The notes beneath the pieces are model-generated. The model was not told the DNA's origin, did not search any database, and was given only the letters and a program-made list of their open reading frames with translations. Shown one piece after another: positions 31,880 to 39,711 of a stretch of DNA of 42,189 nucleotides. The DNA lies in the NCBI RefSeq assembly GCF_001434055.1, contig NZ_AZCZ01000021.1, forward strand, positions 1 through 42,189. Direction: 5' to 3'. The position numbers were made by a program, and so were the translations under genes. The first letter of the stretch is position 1, and the number at the start of each line of letters is the position of its first letter. The stretch is from Levilactobacillus parabrevis ATCC 53295. Lineage in GTDB: Bacteria; Bacillota; Bacilli; Lactobacillales; Lactobacillaceae.

Positions 31880-34498
31880 ATGTTAAAAGACGTGAAAGAA
31901 AATCCAAAAGTAAAAAAAGAAGAAAGTGCGGAAACCGTTGATCAAATGATCGACCGGTTGACCGCTAAAGCCCACGACGCGCTGTGCGCCATGGATGACT
32001 TTACCCAAGAAAAAGTTGATCACATCGTTCACCAAATGGCGATCGCTGGGTTGGACCACCATATGGAATTAGCCAAGGCGGCCTTTGAAGAAACTGGCCG
32101 TGGTGTGATGGAAGACAAGGCCGTTAAGAACATGTTTGCCACTGAAGAAATCTGGCACTCCATCAAGAACGATAAGACGGTCGGTATCATCAAAGATGAC
32201 CGTGAACGCCAATTGATTACGGTTGCTGAACCTCTGGGAATCTTGGCCGGGGTAACGCCTGTCACCAACCCAACGTCAACGGCAATGTTCAAGTCATTGA
32301 TTGCCGTTAAGACGCGGAACCCAATCATCTTTGCCTTCCACCCACAAGCACAGAAGTCTTCCGTGATGGCTGCTAAGGTTGTTCGCGACGCTGCGATTGC
32401 TGCTGGTGCCCCAGAAGGTGTTATCCAGTGGATCGACAAGCCTAGTCTGGAAGCCACGACGGCATTGATGAACCATCCAAAGGTTGCCAGTGTCTTGGCT
32501 ACTGGTGGTCCCGGCATGGTTAAGGCTGCTTACTCAACTGGGAAGCCAGCCTTAGGGGTTGGTCCTGGTAACGGTCCAGCTTACATTGAAAAGACGGCCA
32601 ACATCAAGCGTTCTGTCTACGACATTGTGCTTTCCAAGACGTTTGATAACGGGATGGTCTGTGCTTCTGAAAACAGTGCCGTGATTGATCAAGAAATCTA
32701 CGACACCGTTAAGAAGGAAATGGAAGATCGTGGCGTCTTCTTCATTAAGAAGAGTGACGAAAAGGCCTTAGCTGATGCAATGTTTCGGCCAGAAGGTGGG
32801 GTCAAAGGACCTATCGCGGGGATGTCCGCACAGAAGATTGCTGAAATTGCTGGTATCAAAGTTCCAGCTACGGCGAAGGTTCTGGCTGCTGAGTTGAAGG
32901 GTGTTGGGCCTAAGTTCCCACTTTCACAAGAAAAGCTATCTCCAGTACTTTCCGTTTACAAGGCCAAGAGCCACGAAGATGCGTTCAGACTTTGTGATGA
33001 ACTTCTCCATTTCGGTGGTTTAGGTCACACGGCCGGCATTCACACGATGGATGACGACTTAGCTACTGACTTTGGGATTAAGATGAAGGCTAGTCGGGTG
33101 CTGGTCAACACGCCATCCGCTATCGGTGGTATTGGGAACCTCTACAACGAAATGATTCCTTCATTGACGTTGGGGACTGGTTCGTGGGGTAAGAACTCTG
33201 TATCCCATAACGTTTCCTCATTTGACCTGTTGAACATCAAAACGATTGCAAAGCGGCGAAATAATATGCAATGGATTAAATTACCTCGAGTTTACTTTGA
33301 AAAGACGTCTGTCCGTTACCTCGACGATATGCCTGGCATCAAGCGGGTCTTCCTGGTAACCAGCCCATCCATGGTTGAACTGGGTTACATCGACACTGTC
33401 TTAAATGAATTGAAGCGTCAACCAGGTGGTATCGAATACTCCCTGTTCTCCGACGTTGAACCAGATCCAACGACTGACACGGTTGAACGTGGGGTCGCTC
33501 AGATGCGGACATTTAAGCCAGACACGATCATCGCCTTAGGTGGTGGGTCACCAATCGATGCTGCTAAGAACATGTGGTTATTCTACGAAGATCCTAACGC
33601 TAGCTTCTTCGGTGCTAAGCAGAAGTTCTTAGACATTCGGAAGCGGACTTACAAGTTCCACAAGCCTCACAAGGCACAATTCGTTGCAATTCCAACGACG
33701 TCTGGGACTGGTTCAGAAGTAACGCCATTCTCCGTTATCACGGATTCCAAGACGCACGTGAAATACCCACTGGCTGACTACGCTTTGACGCCTGATGTGG
33801 CGATCGTGGATTCACAATTTATCCAAACGGTACCAAAGAAGACGGTGGCTTACTCTGGACTAGACGTGTTAACTCACGCCATCGAATCCTACGTTTCCGC
33901 AATGGCTTCCGATTACACACGGCCATGGTCATTACAAGCCATCAAGTTAGTTATGGAAAACCTGACCAACTCCTACAATGGCGATGTGACGGCGCGGGAA
34001 GAAATGCATAACGCTTCGACACTTGCCGGGATGGCCTTTGCCAACGCCTTCCTCGGGGTGGATCACTCGATTGCCCATAAGTTAGGTGGGGAATTCGGCT
34101 TACCTCATGGGTTGGCTATCGCCATCACCTTGCCACACGTTATTCGTTACAACTTCAAGGAACCAACGAAGCTGGCTATGTGGCCGAAGTACGAGTACTT
34201 CCGTGCTGACGAAGACTACGCCCAAATCGCTCGTTACCTGGGCTTGCCAGGGAACACCAAGGAAGAACTGAAGGAAGCCTTAGTCAAGAAAGTTATCGAC
34301 TTGGCGCACTCAGTTGGCGTTACCTTGAGCTTGAAGGCTAACGGCGTGGACAAGGCCCACTTTGACAAGGTCGTTGACCACTTAGCAGAATTGGCCTTCG
34401 GTGACCAATGCACGACTGCTAACCCTAAGGAACCATTAGTTTCTGAATTAAAGCAAATCATGATTGATGAATACGACGGTAAGAACGTCGAAAAATAA
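31880..34498 (+). CDS. adhE: Bifunctional acetaldehyde-CoA/alcohol dehydrogenase AdhE
   Basis: 872 residues from ATG 31880 (GGAGG seven bases upstream; an ATG 24 bases earlier would place that site inside the gene). The N-terminal aldehyde dehydrogenase part (about 20-440) has the catalytic Cys in NGMVCASENS (C261). The C-terminal iron-dependent alcohol dehydrogenase (about 460-870) has GGGSPIDAAK, TSGTGSEVT, and DHSIAHKLGGEFGLPHG with metal-binding His residues. It reduces acetyl-CoA to ethanol with two NADH, regenerating NAD+. Codon use is strongly biased, as in abundant glycolytic genes. Rex-like and cre-like upstream sites fit redox and sugar control. Confidence 0.97.
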   Translation: MLKDVKENPKVKKEESAETVDQMIDRLTAKAHDALCAMDDFTQEKVDHIVHQMAIAGLDHHMELAKAAFEETGRGVMEDKAVKNMFATEEIWHSIKNDKTVGIIKDDRERQLITVAEPLGILAGVTPVTNPTSTAMFKSLIAVKTRNPIIFAFHPQAQKSSVMAAKVVRDAAIAAGAPEGVIQWIDKPSLEATTALMNHPKVASVLATGGPGMVKAAYSTGKPALGVGPGNGPAYIEKTANIKRSVYDIVLSKTFDNGMVCASENSAVIDQEIYDTVKKEMEDRGVFFIKKSDEKALADAMFRPEGGVKGPIAGMSAQKIAEIAGIKVPATAKVLAAELKGVGPKFPLSQEKLSPVLSVYKAKSHEDAFRLCDELLHFGGLGHTAGIHTMDDDLATDFGIKMKASRVLVNTPSAIGGIGNLYNEMIPSLTLGTGSWGKNSVSHNVSSFDLLNIKTIAKRRNNMQWIKLPRVYFEKTSVRYLDDMPGIKRVFLVTSPSMVELGYIDTVLNELKRQPGGIEYSLFSDVEPDPTTDTVERGVAQMRTFKPDTIIALGGGSPIDAAKNMWLFYEDPNASFFGAKQKFLDIRKRTYKFHKPHKAQFVAIPTTSGTGSEVTPFSVITDSKTHVKYPLADYALTPDVAIVDSQFIQTVPKKTVAYSGLDVLTHAIESYVSAMASDYTRPWSLQAIKLVMENLTNSYNGDVTAREEMHNASTLAGMAFANAFLGVDHSIAHKLGGEFGLPHGLAIAITLPHVIRYNFKEPTKLAMWPKYEYFRADEDYAQIARYLGLPGNTKEELKEALVKKVIDLAHSVGVTLSLKANGVDKAHFDKVVDHLAELAFGDQCTTANPKEPLVSELKQIMIDEYDGKNVEK

Positions 34499-34510
34499 GG
34501 TTTAGCCGGG

Positions 34511-34541
34511 AACGGTCACTCTGAATGGAGTGGCCGTTTTT
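34511..34541 (+). terminator. Terminator after adhE
   Basis: AACGGTCACTC and GAGTGGCCGTT arms followed by five T. Confidence 0.85.
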
Positions 34542-34690
34542 GTGTTGTTTAAAGGAAGATTGGGGAGCAATCTGCTGTAAATTTGCGCTTTAATTGGTGC
34601 GTTTCTACTATAATATAGCAATAATCATTACCGTTAGTCCCTAAACAGCGTTATGCTTAAGGTGTCAAATTAATCTGAGGAGGAATCATT

Positions 34691-35161
34691 ATGCCACAAA
34701 CAAAAACAGCAGTTGTGTACTTCTCTGTATCAGGACGGACCCAGACGGCCGCCGAAGCGGTGGGGCGATACCTGCAGCTTACCCCGGTTCGGCTAAAAGC
34801 TAAGGATCCGTACCCTACGACAGGCTTCCAGCAATTGGTCGCGCGGACCGATGCTGAGAACGAGCAGCGTGAGTTACCTGATTTTGACCCCGTCGATGTG
34901 AGTCAAGTTGAGACGCTTTATTTAGGTTTCCCAACCTGGTACCATCAGCCACCACGCCTCATTCAAAACTTCTTGACGACCACTCAGCTGGCTGGTAAGA
35001 CGGTGGTTCCGTTTGTGACGAGTGCTAGTAGCCGGGTAACCGAGAGTTTGCCGTACCTGAAGGAGTGGGCGGAAGCTGGGAACTTTAAGATTCAAGATAG
35101 CTTTACGGCGAATACGCCGGATGAGATTGCGACCGGCTTGAAGGATGATTTTCCTTTATAA
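34691..35161 (+). CDS. Flavodoxin-like protein
   Basis: 156 residues of the flavodoxin_4 type. FMN phosphate loop VYFSVSGRTQTAAEAV, then LYLGFPTWYHQPP (the 50s loop) and VPFVTSASSRVTESLPYL (the third FMN loop). ATG follows GAGGAGG; TATAAT lies at 34609-34614. A soluble electron carrier or quinone-reductase-like protein; the partner is unknown. Monocistronic with a terminator after it. Confidence 0.88.
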   Translation: MPQTKTAVVYFSVSGRTQTAAEAVGRYLQLTPVRLKAKDPYPTTGFQQLVARTDAENEQRELPDFDPVDVSQVETLYLGFPTWYHQPPRLIQNFLTTTQLAGKTVVPFVTSASSRVTESLPYLKEWAEAGNFKIQDSFTANTPDEIATGLKDDFPL

Positions 35162-35176
35162 AGAATGAATGTTGTT

Positions 35177-35227
35177 AGCGGTAAGTTTTGCTGAAGTGGA
35201 TAATTTCAGTGAAATTTGCCGCTTTTT
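35177..35227 (+). terminator. Terminator after the flavodoxin gene
   Basis: Imperfect stem AGCGG...CTGAA with TTCAG...CCGCT, ending in five T. Confidence 0.7.
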
Positions 35228-35550
35228 AAGTCTCTAATTTAGACGTGATTTCCGAAAATTTTCAAAAACATTCGGAAAAATGGCGTATTTTCATCGAATT
35301 ATCATTAAATATAATAAAAAAGTCCGATTTTTCAGTGCAAAATGCACTTAAAAACGGCCCTCGTTTTAGCTGAAATGGGTAAAAATTAGCTGATTAAAGC
35401 GTTTTATATTACACCACCATTACAAATATTACGGAATGTCATAATGTAATATTTTTCTTAACCTCCGCGTAATCTAACATCAATTTGAATGTAATACCTA
35501 TCAGTTATTCTAATATCCGTTAAGCAAACAAAGGAGGACATTCATTTCTT
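35228..35550. other. AT-rich leader before the first apf-type gene
   Basis: No gene. Holds the WalR-like repeat at 35408-35424, further TGTAAT/ATTAC copies up to about 35500, and the ribosome site AAAGGAGGA. The ribosome site sits 13 bases before ATG, more than usual. Confidence 0.5.
35408..35424 (-). promoter_or_regulatory. WalR-like direct repeat before apf-type gene 1
   Basis: On the minus strand TGTAAT-GGTGG-TGTAAT, a perfect TGTWAH-N5-TGTWAH pattern. WalR (YycF) controls cell-wall hydrolases in Firmicutes. Confidence 0.5.
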
Positions 35551-36165
35551 ATGAATATCAAAAAAGCTTTAGTTACTACTTTAGGAACGGCCGCTATTGT
35601 CGGTGCCGGTTTCTTCGCTACTACTGAAACGGCTAACGCCGATACTGTTACGGTCAAGCAGGGGGATTCTGTTTGGTCATTAGCTAACACGTACAAGACG
35701 TCCGTTAACGCCATTGAAAAGGCCAACAGCCTTGCTAACAGCAACCTGATCTATGTGGGTCAAACGCTGAACGTGCCTACGAGTACGACGACGTCAACGA
35801 CTGCTGCTAACGTTGCTAGCCAAAACTACAGCAATAACGCTTCTACGCAAGCTAGTCAATCCACGACTAGCCAAGCAACCACTTCTTACTCTAACCAAGC
35901 AGCTACTAGCAGCAACACGTCTGCTTCTACTGGTGTTTCTGGCTCCGAAGCCAGTGCCAAGTCTTGGATTGCGGGTAAGGAATCCGGTGGTTCATACTCA
36001 GCTCGTAACGGCCAATACGTAGGTAAGTACCAATTGAGTGCTTCCTACTTGAATGGTGACTACTCAGCTGCCAACCAAGAAAAGGTGGCTAACTCTTACG
36101 TTGCCTCCCGTTACGGTTCATGGTCTGCTGCGCAATCATTCTGGCAAGCAAACGGCTGGTACTAA
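35551..36165 (+). CDS. apf: Apf-type secreted LysM protein 1
   Basis: 204 residues. Signal peptide cut after ANA (residue 30); LysM domain (about 32-77, VTVKQGDSVWSLANTY and LIYVGQTLNVP) for peptidoglycan binding; Ser/Thr/Gln/Asn-rich linker (about 78-133); C-terminal Apf domain (about 134-204) with SWIAGKESGGSYSARNGQYV and ASRYGSWSAAQSFW, ending in NGWY. The Glu of KESGG aligns with the catalytic Glu of lysozyme/Rpf-like enzymes, so muralytic activity is plausible. Aggregation-promoting-factor proteins affect cell shape and adhesion in lactobacilli. First of three neighbouring genes with this domain. Confidence 0.92.
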   Translation: MNIKKALVTTLGTAAIVGAGFFATTETANADTVTVKQGDSVWSLANTYKTSVNAIEKANSLANSNLIYVGQTLNVPTSTTTSTTAANVASQNYSNNASTQASQSTTSQATTSYSNQAATSSNTSASTGVSGSEASAKSWIAGKESGGSYSARNGQYVGKYQLSASYLNGDYSAANQEKVANSYVASRYGSWSAAQSFWQANGWY

Positions 36166-36721
36166 AACTCAGCTAATCTAATCGTTTAAATCAAGTAAGT
36201 CTCCACGGATGCAGGTCCGTGGAGGCTTTTTTGCGTTTTTTAATAAAATGCATTGGAGAGTGAGAGGAAAAGTATGGGGTGAAGCCGGCTAGAGGATCAT
36301 CTGTCCATTACTACATGGAAAACAAATAAAATGTGGCTGAGAGAGCCGCCTGATCATAAAATTTTAGTCACAATCGGACGTGACACGGAGAACACGGACC
36401 GTGGTTTCCACAAGATTGCGGCATGTTTTCGTCAAATTAAGACGTATTTCCTTAATTTTTGAGATTTTAAACCTAATTTTTTTACGCAAATAATTCGTGG
36501 ATTTGGTCAAAACCGTCACATCCCAGCAAAGAAGCACTCGAAAACCGGCTTAATGTTTCGGCACCGTTAACCATGTTACAGTTTGTCATTTAACCAGGTT
36601 TTTCTTAACGCGGGTGTAACTCAGGAACAATCGCGGTGTAACCTCCACAGGTTATGATAGGTCTCGTTAAGTAATTGATAGACAACCGCTTCACTTAAAT
36701 CAAAGGAGGACATTCATTTCT
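36166..36721. other. Intergenic region between the two LysM apf-type genes
   Basis: Contains the terminator of gene 1 (36199-36232). From 36233 to 36720 no gene is supported. Near the second gene there are TGTAAC copies (36615, 36638) that may be WalR sites, but their spacing is off. The last 20 bases before the second gene repeat those before the first. Confidence 0.5.
36199..36232 (+). terminator. Terminator after apf-type gene 1
   Basis: CTCCACGGA/TCCGTGGAG stem followed by a run of T. Confidence 0.88.
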
Positions 36722-37333
36722 ATGAATATCAAAAAAGCTTTAGTTACTACTTTAGGTACTGCCGCAGTCTTAGGTGCAGGTTTATTCGCGGGCACCACTT
36801 CCGCTAACGCCGACGTCCGGGTAACGGTGAAGTCGGGAGACACTGTCGCAAAGATCGCTAACCAATACAGTTCAAGTGTTTCTTCAATCGAACAAGCAAA
36901 CAACTTAAAGAACGTCAATTTAATTTACGTGGGTGAATCCTTAGTGGTCCCTGGCTCAACGACCGCAACGGCTACGACTAGCCAAGCTACGACGCCAAGC
37001 ACGTCAACGACGCATGCTACGACTGGGACTAACAACTACAGTAGCACGTCAACGGCATCCACTGGGACAACGAACTCAGCTGCAACGAGCACGACGAGTT
37101 CATCAACATCTAACAGTTCTTCTGCCAAGTCTTGGATTGCCAACAAGGAATCTGGTGGCTCATACACGGCTTCTAATGGGAACTACTACGGTAAATACCA
37201 ATTGAGTAAGTCTTACTTGAATGGTGATTACTCTGCCGCTAACCAAGAAAAGGTTGCGAACAACTACGTATCCTCCCGTTATGGTTCATGGGCAGCTGCA
37301 AAGTCCTTCTGGCAAGCAAACGGCTGGTACTAA
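36722..37333 (+). CDS. apf: Apf-type secreted LysM protein 2
   Basis: 203 residues, a paralogue of the gene 557 bp upstream. Signal peptide (cut after ANA), LysM (VTVKSGDTVAKIANQY ... LIYVGESLVVP), Thr/Ser-rich linker, and the same C-terminal domain (SWIANKESGG ... SRYGSWAAAKSFW, NGWY). The first codons and the 5' leader are almost identical to gene 1, while the linker differs entirely. Two working copies may provide dose or differ in regulation. Confidence 0.92.
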   Translation: MNIKKALVTTLGTAAVLGAGLFAGTTSANADVRVTVKSGDTVAKIANQYSSSVSSIEQANNLKNVNLIYVGESLVVPGSTTATATTSQATTPSTSTTHATTGTNNYSSTSTASTGTTNSAATSTTSSSTSNSSSAKSWIANKESGGSYTASNGNYYGKYQLSKSYLNGDYSAANQEKVANNYVSSRYGSWAAAKSFWQANGWY

Positions 37334-37382
37334 ACTGGGCCGTGCGTCACTAAATTTAGTCAGTTAAGCAACTAAAATAAGA

Positions 37383-37420
37383 AACGACGGTAAAACCTAA
37401 AAAGGTGGACCGTCGTTTTT
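37383..37420 (+). terminator. Terminator after apf-type gene 2
   Basis: ACGACGGT/ACCGTCGT stem with inner ACCT/AGGT pairing, then five T. Confidence 0.85.
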
Positions 37421-37481
37421 GCGTCCCCAAGAGCGCATAAATTAGGGATTCTTACCCCAGTCTGGTCAAAATGGGGGTCGC

Positions 37482-37498
37482 TGTTACTGTTTCGTAAC
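37482..37498 (+). promoter_or_regulatory. WalR-like repeat before apf-type gene 3
   Basis: TGTTAC-TGTTT-CGTAAC, one mismatch to TGTWAH-N5-TGTWAH; it also reads as an inverted repeat (GTTAC/GTAAC). Confidence 0.4.
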
Positions 37499-37567
37499 AT
37501 TCGGACAACTTTCCTGTAACTTAACAACGTTATGCTGGTCTTAACAAATTCGCTAGGAGGGACCACA

Positions 37568-37918
37568 TTGAAGCTTAAGTCACTATTCATGGTTATGTTA
37601 ATGGTTGTTTCAATGGTTCTGCCTAGCGTGACCTCAGTTGCTAGCACGACCACTACGGCAGAAGCTAGCGTGAAGTACGTTTGTACCCTGTCTAAGAGCG
37701 AAAAGAAGGCTAAGGCTTGGATTGCCAACAAGGAATCCGGTGGTAACTACCGTGCCAGCAATGGCCGGTATTACGGGAAGTACCAATTGACCCGCTCATA
37801 CTTGAAGGGTGACTACAGTAAGGCTAACCAAGAGAAAACTGCTGACCGTTACGCACACAGTCGTTATGGGACGTGGAAGCATGCTAAGCGGCACTGGTTA
37901 TCCTGGGGCTGGTTCTAA
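37568..37918 (+). CDS. Short secreted Apf-domain protein without LysM
   Basis: 116 residues from TTG 37568, chosen because AGGAGGG lies just upstream; an ATG 36 bases earlier precedes that site. Signal peptide (likely cut after VAS or AEA, residue 26 to 34), then directly the Apf domain: AKAWIANKESGGNYRASNGR, GKYQLTRSYLKGDY, SRYGTWKHAKRHW, ending GWF. No LysM and no linker. It is more basic than its two neighbours. With no wall-binding domain it may be freely secreted or bound by charge. Monocistronic, with a terminator. Confidence 0.85.
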   Translation: MKLKSLFMVMLMVVSMVLPSVTSVASTTTTAEASVKYVCTLSKSEKKAKAWIANKESGGNYRASNGRYYGKYQLTRSYLKGDYSKANQEKTADRYAHSRYGTWKHAKRHWLSWGWF

Positions 37919-37936
37919 TTAAATCGTAAATATGTA

Positions 37937-37973
37937 GGGGTTCTTTGACTGATAAGGTCAAGGAACCTTTTTT
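37937..37973 (+). terminator. Terminator after the short Apf-domain gene
   Basis: AGGGGTTC-TTGAC and GTCAA-GAACCT arms around TGATAAG, then T-run. Confidence 0.8.
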
Positions 37974-38140
37974 AGTTAGTGATGATTTGAAAACGACGTC
38001 CTCACTATTGGCTGGGCCAACCAGTGATTCTGTTACCTGACGAGGCCTACGCGTTATTTACTCGGACACGGCAGTTGTCACCCCAACAGCTGATGCACGG
38101 AACGGCTAATGACTAAGTGAAAGTTGTGCAGCGTTTCGGT

Positions 38141-38154
38141 TGTAAACGATTACA
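38141..38154 (+). promoter_or_regulatory. cre site (CcpA) before ackA
   Basis: TGTAAACGATTACA matches TGWAANCGNTNWCA at every position, 54 bp before the ackA start. CcpA activates ackA in related bacteria from a site upstream of the promoter; here the site is so close to the start that repression is also possible. Confidence 0.75.
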
Positions 38155-38207
38155 GGGTTCGCTAAACTGTGAGTGTTAAGACAGAAATAACGCTTGGGAG
38201 GCGGCTC

Positions 38208-39395
38208 ATGGCAAAAGTATTGGCAATTAATGCGGGGAGTTCCACGCTGAAATGGAAATTATTTTCGATGCCCGAGGAGCAAGTGATTGCTTCGGGGATG
38301 GTTGACCGGTTAAATCTACCGGGTTCACTGTTTAAAGTTAAACTAGCTAACGGTGAAAAATTCACGGAAACGCAGGACAATATTACCAATAAATTGGCTG
38401 CGGCAATGGTGTTAACACGCTTAAAATCATATGGTATCTTGTCGCATCTGAGCGAGATTACCGGCGTAGGTCACCGAATTGTTGCAGGTGGTGAGATCTT
38501 TAAGGATTCTGCCGTCATCACGCCAACTGTGTTGCGGCAAATCAAGGCGCTCAAGGATTATGCGCCACTGCATAACCCGGTACAGGCGTATTATATTGAA
38601 GTGTTTACGCAGCTGCTACCGAGGGCCCAACAGGTGGCGGTCTTTGATACTTCGCTGTACGCGCAGATGCCGGCGGTGAATTATATGTACAGTATTCCCT
38701 ATAGTTACTATGAAAAATTCGGAGCGCGAAAGTATGGCGCTCACGGAACCAGTCACCGATACGTGGCAATGCGAACGGCGGAGCTATTAGGCAAGCCGTT
38801 GGCTGACTTAAAGCTAATCACGCTTCATTTAGGCTCTGGTTCGTCCATCACGGCGTTTGATCATGGTAAAGCTCTGGATACGTCGATGGGCTTTACCCCG
38901 CTTGCAGGCGTCATGATGGGGACACGTTCGGGCGATATTGATGCGTCACTGGTGGCCTTCTTAGCTGAGAAGTTGCAGAAGACAATGCCAGAAATAATTG
39001 CGATTCTGAACAATAAATCTGGCTTGTTGGGTATATCAGAACTGTCGCCGGATCAACGTGACTTGGAACAAACGCAAGCTGACCGACCCAAGTCCAAACT
39101 AGCTCTCGATATGTTCGTGAGTCGTGTCGTTCAGTACGTGGGGAGCTATATTGCTGAACTGGGTGGGGTAGATGCAATTGTCTTTACTGCCGGATCCGGT
39201 GAGAATGGAATTGAGATGCGGCAGACGATTGCAGACAAATTGGCCTACTTTGGCATTGTAATCGATCCGACTAAGAATGATTGTCGCGGTAAAGAGCGTG
39301 TTGTTAGCCCAGAGGGGACCCCAGTTCAGGTTCTCGTGGTACCAACAAATGAAGAACTTATGATTGTCCGTGATGTTACACGGTTAACGACTTAG
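38208..39395 (+). CDS. ackA: Acetate kinase
   Basis: 395 residues from ATG 38208 (GGGAGG upstream; a GTG at 38169 is not needed). It makes ATP from acetyl phosphate, yielding acetate. Motifs: LAINAGSSTLKWKLF (ATP-binding, N-terminal), VGHRIVAGG, VFDTSLYAQMP, KYGAHGTSHRYV (active-site His and neighbours), LHLGSGSS, GVMMGTRSGDIDAS, and FTAGSGENGIEMR near the end. Full length for the family. Near adhE: both use the acetyl-phosphate/acetyl-CoA node, one for ATP and one for NAD+. Confidence 0.96.
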   Translation: MAKVLAINAGSSTLKWKLFSMPEEQVIASGMVDRLNLPGSLFKVKLANGEKFTETQDNITNKLAAAMVLTRLKSYGILSHLSEITGVGHRIVAGGEIFKDSAVITPTVLRQIKALKDYAPLHNPVQAYYIEVFTQLLPRAQQVAVFDTSLYAQMPAVNYMYSIPYSYYEKFGARKYGAHGTSHRYVAMRTAELLGKPLADLKLITLHLGSGSSITAFDHGKALDTSMGFTPLAGVMMGTRSGDIDASLVAFLAEKLQKTMPEIIAILNNKSGLLGISELSPDQRDLEQTQADRPKSKLALDMFVSRVVQYVGSYIAELGGVDAIVFTAGSGENGIEMRQTIADKLAYFGIVIDPTKNDCRGKERVVSPEGTPVQVLVVPTNEELMIVRDVTRLTT

Positions 39396-39404
39396 TAAGT
39401 GTGC

Positions 39405-39427
39405 GCCCGTTGACCAGCGGGCTTTTT
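39405..39427 (+). terminator. Terminator after ackA
   Basis: GCCCG/CGGGC stem followed by five T. Confidence 0.75.
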
Positions 39428-39660
39428 ATGTGGACTGGTATAGACCTAGCATAACTGATTGACAATGAAAATACGACAACAATTTGACTATTCTATTTAG
39501 GGGTTTAGATGACGAATCCTAGAATATAAATAGCGTGAAAATGGCAGGTAGCGCAACAAGTATTATGATATCAAATTATAAATAATATGATTAACAATTA
39601 ACTCTTGCTATTAGCCGTGAAATCCCGTATGCTTGGTCTACTAAAAGGCAGGCAAGACAA
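39428..39660. other. AT-rich intergenic stretch
   Basis: No gene or clear site seen between the two terminators. Confidence 0.4.
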
Positions 39661-39690
39661 AAGCGGAATCCAAAGGTAAGGATTCCGCTT
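39661..39690 (-). terminator. Terminator of the ABC exporter operon
   Basis: AAGCGGAATCC/GGATTCCGCTT stem; T-run TTTTG on the minus strand. Confidence 0.8.
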
Positions 39691-39711
39691 GAATTTACTG
39701 AATTGAGGTAA

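Noticed and set aside
37985-38113. Possible gene remnant before ackA (frame with PVILLPDEAYALF)
   Set aside because: About 40 codons with a stop at each end and no start; no family recognised. Could be a relic, but too short to support.
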